This document shows, in pieces, positions 33,299-46,394 of a stretch of 64,000 nt of DNA; the stretch's first letter is position 1; each line of letters opens with the position of its first letter. Source of the DNA: Uranotaenia lowii (taxonomy: Eukaryota > Arthropoda > Insecta > Diptera > Culicidae). The notes under the pieces were generated by a model, which saw nothing but the letters and a program-made list of their open reading frames with translations, had not been told where the DNA came from and did not search any database. The stretch covers positions 137,280,409 through 137,344,408 of the forward strand of contig NC_073691.1 of assembly GCF_029784155.1 (NCBI RefSeq), in the 5' to 3' direction. Both the position numbers and the translations under genes were made by a program.

Positions 33299-33869
33299 AT
33301 ATCAAATTGAATGTTGAAAATGTTGGCCACCCATAATCTAGGAGGTTTGTTTATCTAGTGGTTAATTTTTTTAGGATTGCTACACTGCCGTGGGAAGCAT
33401 AGTTGTCACATGTTACATTCTGAAATGTCCTACTTTTTGGTGTCTAGAGAACTTATTTCAAAATTGTTGTGAACCGTTTTTTGATAAAAAACATGTTGTA
33501 TGAAATTCAATAAAAATATTCATCGCAACGAGGCTGTAGGACCAAATACCTCACATATCTAAATGTAACATGTGACAATTATGCTTCCAGCGGCAGTACA
33601 TGCCTATCATCTTTTTAACTTCTTGAAAGGTTCAAGATCTAGTGTACCGTCAACTGGGGCACCATGCAACACTTTTCAACTTCAATAGCTTCTAAAAACT
33701 AAATGTCCACAGATAATCATACCGCTTGTACATACGCTTTAAAAAATTATCCAACATGCAACGTGAGTGACAAGAACTTGACAATTTTCTCAACCACGTT
33801 GAAAATCTAACATGGTCTCAAACTTCAGAAATCGACTAAAAATGCCGTTCTCAAACGTAACCAGGATAC
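33299..33869. other. Spacer with a MITE-like end
   Basis: At 33645 the sequence GTACCGTCAACTGGGGCACC followed by ATGCAAC resembles mosquito-type MITE ends, but no inverted partner was found. Otherwise nothing recognised. Confidence 0.35.
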
Positions 33870-34432
33870 TACGGCGGTTAATGCGCTAAACAAATTAAAC
33901 GAAGAAGTGGGAATTTTGACCGGATACTACGAGTGAAGGTCATCAGGGCAGTCCGGAATAATCCTGGGGTCTTCATCCCTGATTTGGTGAATAGGTTTAA
34001 AGCAGCACATGGCAGTTCGTCAATTTTGTATTCGTTAAGAAGAACATTCGTATCACGCCAGCAATCAACCAAAAGTCGACGATTTTTCAAGCCCTCTGTA
34101 ACCGTTGAAAGAAGATAAAAGAAGTATTAATCACTGGAGCAACCATTAATGGAAAAGTTTACAGAGAGAAGTGTCTTCAGGACATAGATTTTGTTTTGTT
34201 TCGCTGTTTATCCAGTCATACGAAGGCCCCGTGAAGTTCTGACCCGATATTGCTTGCTGTTAATTCACCCGGGACACATTGGAATGTTACCAGCAGAATA
34301 ATTTTAATGTTCTTGTAAAAGGTGTTTATCTACCCACACTTTCGTCTCATCGAAAGATGTTGGGCTATAGTCAAGCTTCAATTGAAAAAAAAATGTGACA
34401 ATTTAATCCAAGCAATCAAAGTTTATATGAAA
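33870..34432 (+). pseudogene. Tc1/mariner (DD37E-like) transposase pseudogene
   Basis: Pieces of a mariner-type transposase appear in order on the plus strand with several frameshifts and stops. An N-terminal HTH part contains VIRAVRNNPGVFIPDLVNRF (33933 on). A middle part near 34130-34190 reads ATINGKVYREKCLQDIDFVL. The C-terminal Glu block is FRLIERCWAIVKLQLKK (34337 on), corresponding to the PPN-PxLRxIExYW signature. The first two catalytic Asp are not recoverable. It resembles the element at 52931-54231 but is much more decayed. A Helitron end interrupts it at 34433. Confidence 0.7.
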
Positions 34433-34500
34433 CTAGCTGACCCGGCAAACTTTGTTGAGCCTGTATTTTTGAGATTTTTTTTTATATTTAGCACTGTTCC
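34433..34500 (-). mobile_element. Helitron 3' terminus fragment
   Basis: On the minus strand it ends …CCGGGTCAGCTAG followed by T, the CTAG^T end shared with 60225-63450. A GC-rich turn just upstream fits the Helitron 3' hairpin. The 5' part is not found downstream, so the extent is uncertain. Confidence 0.55.
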
Positions 34501-36686
34501 TTAGTCAGCCTCCCTTTTGAGTGGATAAAAGTAAGTGGATACCTTTGTGTCAGAAAAAAATCCAGAATTATAGTTCAAAACAGTCTTCCGAAAATCACTC
34601 GGAAGAAACGCTCATGATAGGTTTCTAGTTGGAAACATTCAAAGCCGATTGCTGCTGCCTGTTGTTCCCTAGAGAATCGGCAGAGCGACAATGCGAAGTC
34701 AATGTAAACAAGATTCAAATGCGAGAGCGGACTCGCATCTAAGTCGATCTCTCAAGCTCACTACCTGGTGTATCAGAAGTGATTGAGACACTGACTGATA
34801 CAAGATCCAATTCGAAAATCCACTCACTCACTCACTCAAACTCAATCAATGCGGCCTTGCATCGGTTCATACTGCCTGCGTACTTTCTGGCAAAGCGGCA
34901 GAAACATATGTTCATACGTACTGCCTGCGTGTTTGAATGACTATTTTAATCCTCCCCAACAACAGCAACAACAAAGCAAGATTTATCAGGCAGACAGCAT
35001 TCGATCATCGATCAGTAAACGAGTGAGTGAGTGAGTGATTGAGCAAGAAAAGTTATTGACTGAAAAAAGAAACTGAAAATCAGGTAGCTCCTCACTCAGT
35101 TGAGAATTCCAACTGGAGAAGAAACGCCTCTCTTTCAAATTTTATTTCTTTGATTCTCGGAGCAGCGCTGTCGAACACAATCTTTGCCCCACTGGGAGAT
35201 AAACCAACCGACAATTTAGGTTTTGCTTTCGCTGTTGAAAACGTTTCAGTGTCTCTCATGAGAATTGAGTGATATTCGGAACACTGGTTCAAAATATACA
35301 AATAAGTTACGCTAACTTTTGGTTAGCAAACTTATTTTCTTGCGGTAAATTAAGAACGCTTAATCTATCAAGTTTCAATTTAGTTTAGCCATCATTCCTA
35401 TTCAAAAACTCCTATCTGATCAAGTATTTTAAAATTGCTGAAGATTGATTTGAACAGAAAATGTATCTTTTTTGCTGGAGTTGTCATAAACTGAGCTTTT
35501 TTTCAATTTGTGTTTGCCTCTGTATTAAAAAACTTTGAAGATTTATTTAAGCATGATCGTCAGAATAGAAAAATTAAAAAAATGAATTGGACAAAACCAG
35601 AACATTTAAAGAATAATGAAATTAAACTTAATTTTTAATTTTTTTTAATTATTTCAAATGTCGTTTTTTTCGGACTTTGTACTAAATACACTTATTGAAT
35701 CATATTTTGAATTGACAAAGCTGAATTTGACAAATATTTAACAATTCAGGAAAAGTCACTATTCATCTCATTTTACAGCAACACTTTTCTAATCAATATA
35801 ATGTTTAAAAATGTCTTTAAAATTTGTGTCATCATTATTTTTTTTCAATTTTCAGTTAGGGATTGGCAAATTGCACTATAAATTAGGAAATTGAAAAAAA
35901 GAATTTGAACTGGCATGTTTAGGATTACTTTTCTCTTAGCATTTGAAACCTTGAATGCAGCCAAATCTATTTTGAGTATTTAGAATGAAAATTCAAAATA
36001 ATCACAAATTATTTAAAACTTTAGTTTATGATTGTGAGATTAGATACTGTAATCCAAACATTTAAGTTTAATTCTGAATTTCATTGTTAATTTATATCAA
36101 TATTTTGAATTTGGCTTTATGAATCTGGATTTTCAGTTATATTTGAACATAAATTTAAAAGCTGATTTTCTTTGATCTTGATTTTATTTTTGTTGATTTA
36201 GATTTAGTTCTTAAACTCACTTGTGCTTGATAGATTGTTTTCTTGATCTGATATCTGGTACGAAACTTTTTTTTTTGTATTTTTGTGTAATGGTTCAGAT
36301 TTTTATCTATACTTAAATGTTTCGAAATTTTAGGTGGCAAACTTTTTTACTTAAATGTTAAATTAAATTTTTATATTCTTTCAAGTTTGATGATATTTTT
36401 GATAACGAAAAGGATCTGACTTTTGAAACTGAGAGTTGTATCTAATATCAAGTTAAAGTCCTATATAGCTAAACTTTGGACAAATTACTTTTACCCACTG
36501 AGCATAAAAGGTAGAGTGCATTTTCAATGTTTCCTGATGCTCCAATCCGTTCTTAAGATAGTGATGCAATTTACTATCAAAAAATTGATAACATTCAATT
36601 GTCAAACTGACTGGATAAATTCCTAAACCATGCATCCGATGATGACAGATAGCTCAGTTTTTTTTTCTATTTTATAAAATTTTCCT
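34501..36686. other. Unassigned; inverted CACT/GAGT microsatellites
   Basis: (CACT)n at 34821-34838 and (GAGT)n at 35019-35036 are inverted partners ~180 bases apart in a GC-richer patch (34620-35060) with CAACAACAGC repeats. Beyond 35100 the DNA is AT-rich with no recognised gene. Confidence 0.45.
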
Positions 36687-36688
36687 TA

Positions 36689-37568
36689 GGGGAGAATGAG
36701 GATACTTGATCTCTAGGGATACTTGATTCCTTAGCTATATCTCGAAACTGGATTGTCTTACAAAGATCAAATGTTCTAGAAAAAAGGGCCAAATGGAGCA
36801 AAACAGCAATGCTCAAAACTCAAAAAATTTAAACAAAATAATTTTTTGAGTTATTGAACTTTGATTGAAAAATTTCACAAAATGTAACTTGAAGATCTTT
36901 TTTTATCACTTTAAAATGTTCCTCACATGGAAAAATTATAACAAAAATATTTATTCCAATATATCAATCGTTCGAGTGTAATATGAACTTCAAAATAGCA
37001 TGGAAGACTCTCATCTTTTTCCAGAAAAAGTTTTCTAAAATGTTGATTATGGGTACATTTGATTCTTCTTCTCAAGAGATCGGGATCATTGTGTATTATG
37101 AGATTACTAATATTTTTCCAACAACATATATTCATCTATCAATTGTCTGAGGAAAAGGGCTAAAATGATAAATTATAGAAAATAGCGCCTTTAAGTATGC
37201 AATTCCATTAATGTTGAGACAAAGTCATAGAATTTTCTTCTTCTGACAATTATAAATTGTGAAATAAGAACAAACATGGCCAAAAAAAATCAATTGACAT
37301 TCTATCTTAGGGTTTTGTTTGATTTTTTCCAAGGATTAGGGCTTCTTGAGTAAAGGATCAAGTCTCCCTTAACTTCAAAAATATCGCTTTTTTTTACTCC
37401 CACGAAAATGCTTCTAGTTCATCTACGGGTTCAAGTATCGTTCTAATTTTTGGAACATAGAAACTTGAAGTTCGCTTTCATAAAATGTAAAAGGATGCGA
37501 GTTGCTAAATTTTTCCAAAAAGATATGGTGAAAATAAGAAAAGGGGATCAACTATCCCCACTCTCCCC
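36689..37568. mobile_element. GGGGAGAATGAGG MITE, copy 2 (complete)
   Basis: The left end GGGGAGAATGAGGATACTTG and the inverted right end GGGGAGAGTGGGGATAGTTG differ at 3 of 20 positions, with TA at 36687-36688 and 37569-37570. 880 bp, non-coding. Interior words (GGGATACTTGATTCC, 'atatctcgaaactgga') are shared with copies at 22882 and 43541. Confidence 0.85.
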
Positions 37569-37570
37569 TA

Positions 37571-39655
37571 ATCTTTTGATTTTTTTTTTCATTGTACTCT
37601 TTTTAGCATTTTGAGATATGGTAACCCAAGGCTACAGTAATATTTGTTTAAATTATGCTTTATAAGAGAGATATGCAAGGTGGTCTAAAATAAGTCTCCC
37701 GATCCCAAATTAGTCCGTAGAACAGTTTTTCCTGCGGGTTTGACTACTTTGTTCTCTGGCCGTTTAGAGCGCAACCTAACAAAAGCTCTCATTACTTCGA
37801 CAATCAATTATGGCCGCGAATAGTCGATGATATGTATCGATTGAAGATTTCGGCGATGCCGCCCGATGGCTTATTTTTTCCATTGCTGATGTCGCTTCTC
37901 TCATAATACAGGATTATTGTTGGTTTCAAATTCTTATAAATTCAGTTACTTTCCCCAGTTATACTTAACGGGGAAAAATAAACAAAAAGAACCGCGATCT
38001 TAGATTTAAAAAACTTAAATCGATTCAAATAAACACGTCAATTCTATTAAGAATTTCATAGTCATTTTTTCAGCAACAACCAATATTTAATTTATTTTAG
38101 GTTCACAAACCTACCAACTTTCTTTCCCTACGATTCTATATAAAATAAGAAAGTTGCCCCTGAATAATTCAAATGCTCTTGCAAATAATAATAATATTAA
38201 CCCATTTGTGATTTTTTGCTCATTGCTTTTATTTTGAATAAATTTGTTCCCTCAAAATGATGAACGATGAAGCAATGCAATTTTTATTCAATTGACGTCA
38301 TTAACTATGCTCAACAAACACCTGTGATTCTAAACATGCACTTTCCATCTTTCTTAACTGCTTACTTCTTATGCCGCCAAAATTCATATGCAGCTTGGAG
38401 GAACCGTTTCTATTGTTTTTTTTTTCTATTACCGTTGACGAGTTTCGGATCTGATGGTTGTCAATGTACTTTTGATAATTCTTTCCCTTCTGTCTACCAA
38501 CGCAGCTACCGACTTTCCTCATCAATCGCATCACGTTTCGGCATTCAATTCGTGGTAAATGTGTCATCAAAATCGTACACTTAGAACTGATTCGACAGTT
38601 TTATCAACCCTCACTTGACCAGGTTATGCTGAGCTTGATCATGTATAAAATAATTTTGACTTTTTCGGATATTAGTTTGCAAACATCACTCAATTCATCG
38701 ATCAGCTGATTTTGCTTTGTTTTTTTTTTTATCCGAATTTTCTACCTTTGATTTCTCAATGTCCTTAGAAAGGTTCAACATGTGCTGCGTTGATGACGCA
38801 AATCGGTCAAATTTTTCCGACAGTCACGTATCCGCCGCCTGTATTAAGCGGTGTGGAAAGAATGGTTTCTTCGTTTCAAAATTGATTCCGGTCCCCATAA
38901 TGTCTACCAATCATTAAACGTATGATTCGAAATGTTTGTTTATTTTTAATAGATTTTGGTTTTCAACAGTTGAAATTGATTTTTTTCAAATCTTATGCGC
39001 AAACTAGGACAGGCAACTGATGTTCCTTATACGATTCCTATTAAAGGCTTTAAACTATTAAGTGGTATCATACATCTTCAAGATGAGTTTTTCCGCTGTG
39101 CCAGGTCACGAAGATTCTCTTCCCGGGCACTTGGGCTAGGTCAACTGGGTACTAATAAATCAGCAAGTGAAACCTTCGACTAAAATAACAAGCCGGGCTG
39201 CGCTCGTCAAGTTTTGTTTCAGATGAAAAAAAAGAGAAGTTTTCTTTTTTTTAAAGTGCCATGACTATGCCGATGACGAAGCGGGAATAAGTAGGAAGGT
39301 GTACGGTGCAGCAGCTTTTAGTATAACCTCTGAACCAGTTCTCAAGTGCTTACTTACGTCAGTGGCGTCGAACTTTTTTCTCCCATTAGGGAAAAGTTCT
39401 ACGCGTAATGGTTTGACAAATTCTAATGGTCTATTAACTTTTCGTTAAATTGATAGTCTGAAGACTCGTGATGATGATTTTAAGTTATTTTTTTTATGAA
39501 AAGAATTCAAACACATTGGTAGGATGTTAGAGAAACATGATGTTTCCTCGAAGAAGCGTAAATCTTTCGAAGATATGATGGCTAAAGCATCTCACAATTG
39601 CTTAATCCACAGAAGTTTGTCATTGATTTTCCGAGCATTCGTTGTCACGGATTGA
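37571..39655. other. Unassigned DNA
   Basis: Two GC-richer patches (about 37690-37880 and 39010-39180) contain short frames with no recognised domain. No TIR or array was found. Confidence 0.4.
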
Positions 39656-39905
39656 GCCTGTTTGGTATTCCTTTTTTGGCTGCTAATGCTTTCGAGGGGC
39701 CAGGGCGAGGTTTCCCACCGCGTCTCCGGGAATCTGCGAAAGGACACTGTTCTCCATACTTTCTTAACGCGGTTTGAACTGCTCCGACACTCACACCTTC
39801 TTCCTTAGCCAGTTTTCTGATTGAAAGATCTCTCACGTAGTGCCCTATTTGTGCACAATCCGTTTTTTTGCTCTGGAGAAGGGCCAAAATGCTTAGTACA
39901 CTTGG
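39655..39905 (-). pseudogene. Tc1-like transposase, HTH N-terminus only
   Basis: The minus-strand frame contains IRKLAKEEGVSVGAVQTALR, a typical helix-turn-helix of the 'xRKIAKxxGVSxxxV' kind, followed by a basic linker RRRGGKPRPGPSKA (GRPR-like hook). The catalytic domain is missing: the frame ends at 39645 and no DDE blocks follow. Family assignment rests on the HTH alone. Confidence 0.5.
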
Positions 39906-40519
39906 ATGTAAATAAACAACAGTACGCAGCAAAAATTTCGTTGAATTATAGACAATCTGATTGATTTCGTACAATCAACAATATATGTGATGCATTCAAC
40001 TATGGTTGTATGATTGATTTTGTGCATTCAACTATGGTTGTATGATTGATTATGATTGACTATAATAATAAGGTTGATTTGATTGTAAATATGATAAATT
40101 CAATTATAATAATATGATTGATTTAATTGCAAATATGGTAGATTCAACTATGATACCTAGTATGATCGATTTGATAATAAATATGATGGATTCAATTATA
40201 TTTCTATGTTTGTTTCAATGAGGTTAACAAAAAATATTGTAAATTTAAATTCTGTTTATAAAGGAAGTTATCATATCTCATCATATCACAATTATTATGT
40301 TTTTCTTTATAACAATTTTATGGCTTCGTTTTATTTTTTTTTTTTTATTTATTATTTCTCCATTTTGCATCTAGTTCATTTCAGCCGCCTTGATGCTAGA
40401 AAAGCAGACCGGAAATCCCTATATCCTTTGTTCTTTATGCATATTTGCTCAGCAAATTGTGCGTCTTAACTAATCGTTCCCGGAAGACGTCCCTTGAATT
40501 CGGTGATTCTGCACCCGGC

Positions 40520-40741
40520 GAAGATTTTCGCGATGCACGAGCAAAATTTTGATACGCTGCTCTTCTTCCTTGGACGGCATTTTGACAACTGAAGAGCGAA
40601 TTCCAAAATCAAAATAGGAGAAACATTCTGCGCACACACACACACACACCTTCAAAATGAGGGGTGTTCAGGTTTTTTAAATGCAAAATTGAAAGAAATA
40701 CGTCAAGTTGATATTGACCAAATTTTGACCGTATCACCCTT
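40520..40741 (-). pseudogene. DD37E mariner 5' end fragment
   Basis: Nearly identical to 54030-54231: the 28-bp TIR (40714-40741, next to TA at 40742-40743), the 5' UTR with a longer CA run (40631-40648), and the first ~20 codons of the transposase beginning MPSKEEEQRIKILL. The match ends near 40520. Only the end and start codon remain, so it is a deletion derivative. Confidence 0.8.
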
Positions 40742-40743
40742 TA

Positions 40744-41017
40744 GAGCAACGTTGAGACCCATGTCGATATTACGGGCAGCCAAAGTAGATGTATCTTTCT
40801 CAATTTTAGGACTTGTCGGCCTACAACACGACCGCAGCTAGAAACTGGTGGAGGAAAATGTTTCTTCATCACCGGAGAGCGCTTACGCTTTGCCAGCGAT
40901 ATTAGGAACTGCCGGCTGAACAGCACCACGATCGCTGCAGGGAACACGTACTGTTCTCACATTTACGTTTTTTATTGAATATTTGCTGATGAACACAGAT
41001 GAACACTATTTTATTCA
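40744..41017. other. Centre of the foldback, unrecognised
   Basis: A 68-codon minus-strand frame (40741-40947) is basic (RKRSPVMKKHF) with no recognised family. It could be a host or transposon scrap. Confidence 0.3.
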
Positions 41018-41343
41018 AGTATCACACAATCAATCATAAAAATATAGTTGAATTTACTATATTTTTAGTTGAATACCTAAAATCAATCATACAATTTTAG
41101 TGAATTATGTAGCTGAATCTATAATATTTACAGTTGAATCATTCATACCATTACAGTTAAGTCCATTATATTCATAGTTGATTGTGTGAATTCAATCATC
41201 AGTTTGTAGTTGAGTCTATTATATTTATGGTTGGAAGCGAAAAAATCAACTACGCTTTGATGATTGGTGTATACATTGGTATACATTGTTTTTTTTCTTT
41301 CTCGACGATCTTTAGTGTAACCAAAACAAACGTTGCTTTTTAA

Positions 41344-43256
41344 CCCTCATCCGCATTAGGGTGTCATTTTGACACCATTGCAAGTTTGAAGGCTTGTAAC
41401 TTTTTTCAGAAGCTTCAAAATACAAAAATTTCTTCGGGGACCCTAAATGAATTCAAAAGTTCTTCAATATTGCATCTTTACTTTTTTTATGGACGAACCC
41501 TGGAAGCCTGGACAAAAAAACTCCCTTTTCCGACTTTTGGTGTCATTTTGACACCACAAAAGTAAAATCTATTTAAGTCGTTTGAATTATTATGAACTTC
41601 ATATAAAACTTATATCAATAGAAACCTTGTAATGTCAGTAAAATATGCTTAGAACATTATATACAGCTAAAGTTACAAGTTTTCTCGTTATTCAGCACGA
41701 AAGAAAAAAAATCCGAAAAAACATGCCTCACGAAAACCGCTGTAGTTCATATATTGCACGTCCAAAAAAAATATTTGCCTTATGCATATGAAAGCTGAAG
41801 TTAAAGCCTACATCATGAAGACAAGAAATATTTTTTTAAATTTTTTTTAATGAAATGGTCACAAAAATTTCAAAAAAGTGGTCTAAAAAACCTACCTTTC
41901 ATTCGATTGCTAGTAAATACTGTTTGAGCGATGGTAGAGTATTGAAAAAAATATGACTACAAAATCTATTAAAATTCCAACATTTCGCTGTCTTTAGATT
42001 TTTGATGCAACAAAAATTGATTTTACTGGAATTTTTCAAAGTTCACTACTTTGCGCAATTTTTTTACAAATTGAAATTTCATCTGTTTTTGTGGTCCACC
42101 GTCAGGTTGTACCCGAATTTTCAGTGTTTTTACTTTGTTTGAACCAATCAAAAGTATATTCATTGGAAAGCTAATTTAATCTACATTCTAGTGAGGTGCA
42201 ACAAATCACGCTGTGAGATTTCCCAAAAATATGAAAATTATAAACGTAAAATCATTCCTGAATTTCTAGAACTACAAGCACCGCGTCCAGCAAAACGTGT
42301 TTGTTTGCTCTCCGAGTAGGTACGGTGGGTGGTGATTTGGTCAGAGAGCGAAGCCGACAGACGAAGAAATGCACGACACGCATCGTTATTTCGTCTGTCG
42401 GCTTCGCTCTCTGACCAAATCACCACCCACCGTACCTACTCGGAGAGCAAACAAACACGTTTTGCTGGACGCGGTGCTTGTAGTTCTAGAAATTCAGGAA
42501 TGATTTTACGATTATAATTTTCATATTTTTGGGAAATCTCACAGCGTGATTTGTTGCACCTCACTAGAATGTAGATTAAATTAGCTTTCCAATGAATATA
42601 CTTTTGATTGGTCCAAACAAAGTAAAAGCACTGAAAATTCGGGTACAACCTGACGGTGGACCATAAAAACAGATGAAATTTCAATTTGTAAAAAAATTGC
42701 GCAAAGTAGTGAACTTTGAAAAATTCCAGTAAATTCAATTTTTGTTGCATCAAAAATCTAAAGACAGCAAAATGTTAGAATTTTAATAAAGTTTGTTGTC
42801 ATATTTTTTCTAAAACTCTACCATCGCTCAAACAGTATTTACCAGCAATCGAATGAAAGGTAGGTTTTTTAGACCACTTTTTTGAACTTTTTGTGACCAT
42901 TTCATTAAAAAAAATTTAAAAAAATATTTCTTGTCTTCATGATGTAGGCTTTAACTTCAGCTTTCATATGCATAAGGCAAATATTTTTTTGGACGTGCAA
43001 TATATGAACTACAGCAGTTTTCGTGAGGCATGTTTTTTCGGATTTTTTTTTCTTTCATGCTGAATAACGAGAAAACTTGTAACTTTAGCTGTATATAATG
43101 TTCTAAACATATTTTACTGACATTACAAGGTTTCTTTTGATGTAAGTTTTGTTCAAATCGGTCTAACACGCCAAAAGTTATAACGATTTGAGCTTGTGGT
43201 GTCAAATTGACACCACAAGTGCTGATTAGGGTAATGAAATCTAATGCGGATGAGGG
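41344..43256. mobile_element. 1.9-kb near-perfect palindrome, TTAA-flanked
   Basis: TTAA at 41340-41343 and 43257-43260 flank inverted CCCTCATCCGCATTAG ends (5'-CCC plus TTAA is piggyBac-like). The arms pair along almost their whole length. The innermost stem is 42330-42365 with 42390-42425 around a 24-base loop (42366-42389). The arms look ~97-98% identical in the blocks I compared. The left arm carries a ~180-base extension (41360-41540) absent on the right. No transposase; the 62-aa and ~100-aa frames (42238-42426, 42329-42517, 42436-42753) are mirror images of each other. A transcript would fold into a hairpin of roughly 850 bp. Confidence 0.9.
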
Positions 43257-43540
43257 TTAAGTGATAATTGATCCATGCAATCAAAAATGGAACCGTGTTG
43301 AACATGGAGTCCATTACCGAGCGATCGTCGATTTTTTGTACGGATGTTTTTTAAGAAAACATTTAAATCAAAGTTTAACTTTTTACACTAAAATATTTAA
43401 AATTCATGAAAATTTCGAGTTTACCCAATGAACAAATCCATATCAACATTAGATTTTAAAATTTAACGCATAATATTAGTTTTGAAAAAAAAAAAAATAA
43501 TGAAAGTACTTCTTTTATTCATTTCTACCTTATAATTATA

Positions 43541-44402
43541 GAATGAGCATGCTTAATCCCTGGGGATACTTGATTCCTCAGCTGTATCTCGAAACTGGAA
43601 TATCTTACATAGATCAAATGTTGTGATAAATTTTGTCAAATAGAACATACCAACAAAGCTGTTATCTCAAAAATCTTCAAAAATTTAAATTTTTGCCTGG
43701 TTGCACTTTGTTTGAAACATATAACAAAATTAAATAAAAAAAATGATTATTAAATATTTATTCCAATTTGTTTCATATACTTCTTAATGCCTTTTTTTCA
43801 AAGCAATGGTAAACTCGCTATTTTTTAAGAAAAAGTTTTCCAAAATGTATGTTATGGGTTCACTTGATCCCTCGAGTCTAAAATGAATGGAAGTTGATCA
43901 TTGTGAAGCATGAAATTTTTAATATTTATCCAATGACCAATATATGTATATCTTTAAAATTCTGGATGAAAAGGACTTAAAAAAGTGCTTTTATCTAAAA
44001 ATTTGAAAATTGCGCCTCTAAGTATGCAATGAATATGGAGTAGAAATTTTGAACTATTTTTGACTGACACTTTTAAACTGTGAAATGCAAATTAATATGG
44101 CCAAAAAAGACAATGGAACTTTTAACTTGAGATTTTACATGATTTTTGCCAAAGCTTAGGGCAACCTGAATAAAAAATTCCTTGATAAAAGATCAAGTTT
44201 CCCTTAACTTTCAAAATATAACAAACTTTTTAGTTCTACGGAATCGCTTCTAGTTCATCTTAGTGTTCATGTATCGATCAAAATTTAACAGCATATAAAC
44301 TTGAAATTACACGCTGCCAGAAAAGACAAAAAACGGCGATCTGCATTTTTGTCTAAAAAGATATGTTGAAAATAACAAACAGGATCAAGTACCATTCTCC
44401 TC
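43541..44402. mobile_element. GGGGAGAATGAGG MITE, copy 3 (eroded)
   Basis: Homologous to 36689-37568 along its length (GGGGATACTTGATTCC at 43561 on, 'gtatctcgaaactgga', 'aagtatgcaatgaa'). The left end has lost GGGGA, leaving GAATGAG. The right end, inverted, is AGGAGAATGGTACTTGATCC, beside TA (44403-44404). Confidence 0.75.
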
Positions 44403-44404
44403 TA

Positions 44405-46394
44405 CCTGTTTCTCCAAATAAAAATTACAAACATCACCACCCATTATCTAGATTCATAGAGTATTTTCCGAAAGCACAGACTGTTTCATGTCAAATTTAT
44501 CAGTTTTTTTTAGAAAACAGGTAGTGGGAAGAAGCGTCCACCGTTTGCCAATGTCGTTTGCGTTCAGGGCGATGCCAAAGTGTTCCCTTCAATGAGTCAA
44601 AAGAGTACGAAATTCTTGCTAACCAGTTTCTTCTACATTAAAACTTGGCCCAGTGTACCTCAGTTCACATACTGGGCGCCTACAAGCCTGTGATAGTTTA
44701 CGATAACTGTCTACGTGCGATGCGAATCAATCATTCTAGGTATATGGAAATTTTTCGGTCAGCAGAAAACCTGCTTCGTCTATAATGTAATGTGTAATGG
44801 AAGAAAACAGTGGAGACATCCAGTTCGATCAGCATGCCAAAATGTAACAAAAATTAGAAAACCATTTGCGGAAGTTTGAAGCCGGTTAGTTTACCTGCCA
44901 CCCACTTCTATAGCCGCTAACATGCCATCGATGATTATACGTATGGTGATCATGATGATCTTGAACTTGAATTCGTCTGCGGAGGAAAAGTGCAGGTGAA
45001 ATGTTAGGACAGCCCTCAATCAACAACCGGTATTTGTACGCATGGATCATATTGTTGTGACCGTTTCGGCATTAAGCAGCAGGTATTGGCAGGATCATAG
45101 ATCTGAAATGCGGTGTTAAGTTAACAAGACGTTCTGCTTACAGCTGTTGATTTGCATTGAACGCGCCGCAGTTTCATTTCTGTACGACAATATCTGTGAA
45201 CTTACAAACGAATGCTTCAAACAGTCGAGTCAACCGATTCCATGCATATGGAACAGTTCGGCCAATGTTAAGTAATCGCGGTTGTCCAGGTGAAGAAACT
45301 CGTGCTTTTGTTTACCTAGCATCTTGGTTTGATTTGCATTTGCCTCTTAGATAGAACTTCTCAGACAAAACGGCTGGTTTGTGTTTATTAATCAGTAATG
45401 GAATCGCTCGCTCAGTAATTTTTTCACTCGAAACAACTCAAAATCATAAAGCATGTAGGAACAACATACCCATCCCGTGCTTACAATCAATTAGCCATTT
45501 TATCAGTGTATTTATTTGGTTACGTCTTTGGATTACTGAATCCTTTTAAATGAGACGTCATTGATTGGGATGTAATCTCCAAGTAAAGGTAATATGTATG
45601 TGTCATTAAGCTTCAAACCCTTGATGAAACAACAGCAGACTAGCAAAGTTTTTCCCCTACAACAAAACGTTAGAAATGCTTCTAATGGTATGCTCTTTGG
45701 TATTAACATACAATAATGCACATATTCTATCAGCTCAAGCACTACTAAAGTCTTGCTAAGTATTTTTTGCCATTATAATGCCATGATGCCGTAACGCGTC
45801 ACATTAATATGATTTTTGATTAAATTTCTGCGACAAACTACTTTACATAGCTTTGAAAGGTGCTTTATCATATTTGTTTATACGTATTCAACTATTTAAA
45901 CATCTCACTTCGATTTTTCTTCACACGTTCATAATTCAATGGAATCTTCTGAATACCTCTTCGAAATTTATATTGGTGATAACTTCAAATTTCAAGGAGT
46001 GCAATAGTTTTTTAATATTCTAACGATCGTAAAATGCACAAGTAGCTTGCTCCCGGTAGGTGGTAAGACGGGTGGTTGAGAGAAAACAGCAAGCGGCAAA
46101 CAAAATTGGGTTTATCCAGGTGCGATCGGCTTCACCGAAATTCTGGCGACCAAACACTAGCGCCAAATAATGGTTGACGGGTTGAGATCCAACCTCGAGT
46201 TTAAAAATTTTTCACGCACACACATGGACCAGTGCAAATTGTATTATCGTAAACAATATAAACATAATCATTGTATGAGTGAAGTGACGCTTGATTTTCA
46301 ATGGATTAGTTTGATGTGCTGCCGCTCTGCGAGATGGGATTCAAGCTTTGCAGCTTTCTTCTTCAGCATTGCAGCTTTGCGTTCAAGCTTTGAG
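44405..46394. other. Unassigned DNA, no gene recognised
   Basis: 44520-45360 has slightly higher GC and scattered short frames. I could not fit any domain or repeat. 45360-46020 is AT-rich. A tandem cag/gct-rich patch (46330-46400) adjoins the RT pseudogene. Confidence 0.4.

Larger units (their letters stand above)
39953..41275. mobile_element. Foldback element with tandem-repeat arms
   Basis: The left arm (39953-40205) is a degenerate ~40-45-bp tandem of 'tgattgatttnattgyaaat' and 'attcaactatgnt'. The right arm (41018-41275) is the same sequence inverted ('agttgaatc', 'caatcata'). About 810 bases of unrelated DNA lie between, including a DD37E mariner end (40520-40741). Long repetitive inverted arms around a variable centre are typical of foldback (FB-like) elements. 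The outer limits are approximate. Confidence 0.6.

Noticed and set aside
42238..42753. ORFs in the palindrome centre as genes
   Set aside because: They are mirror-image reads of the two arms, without domains.
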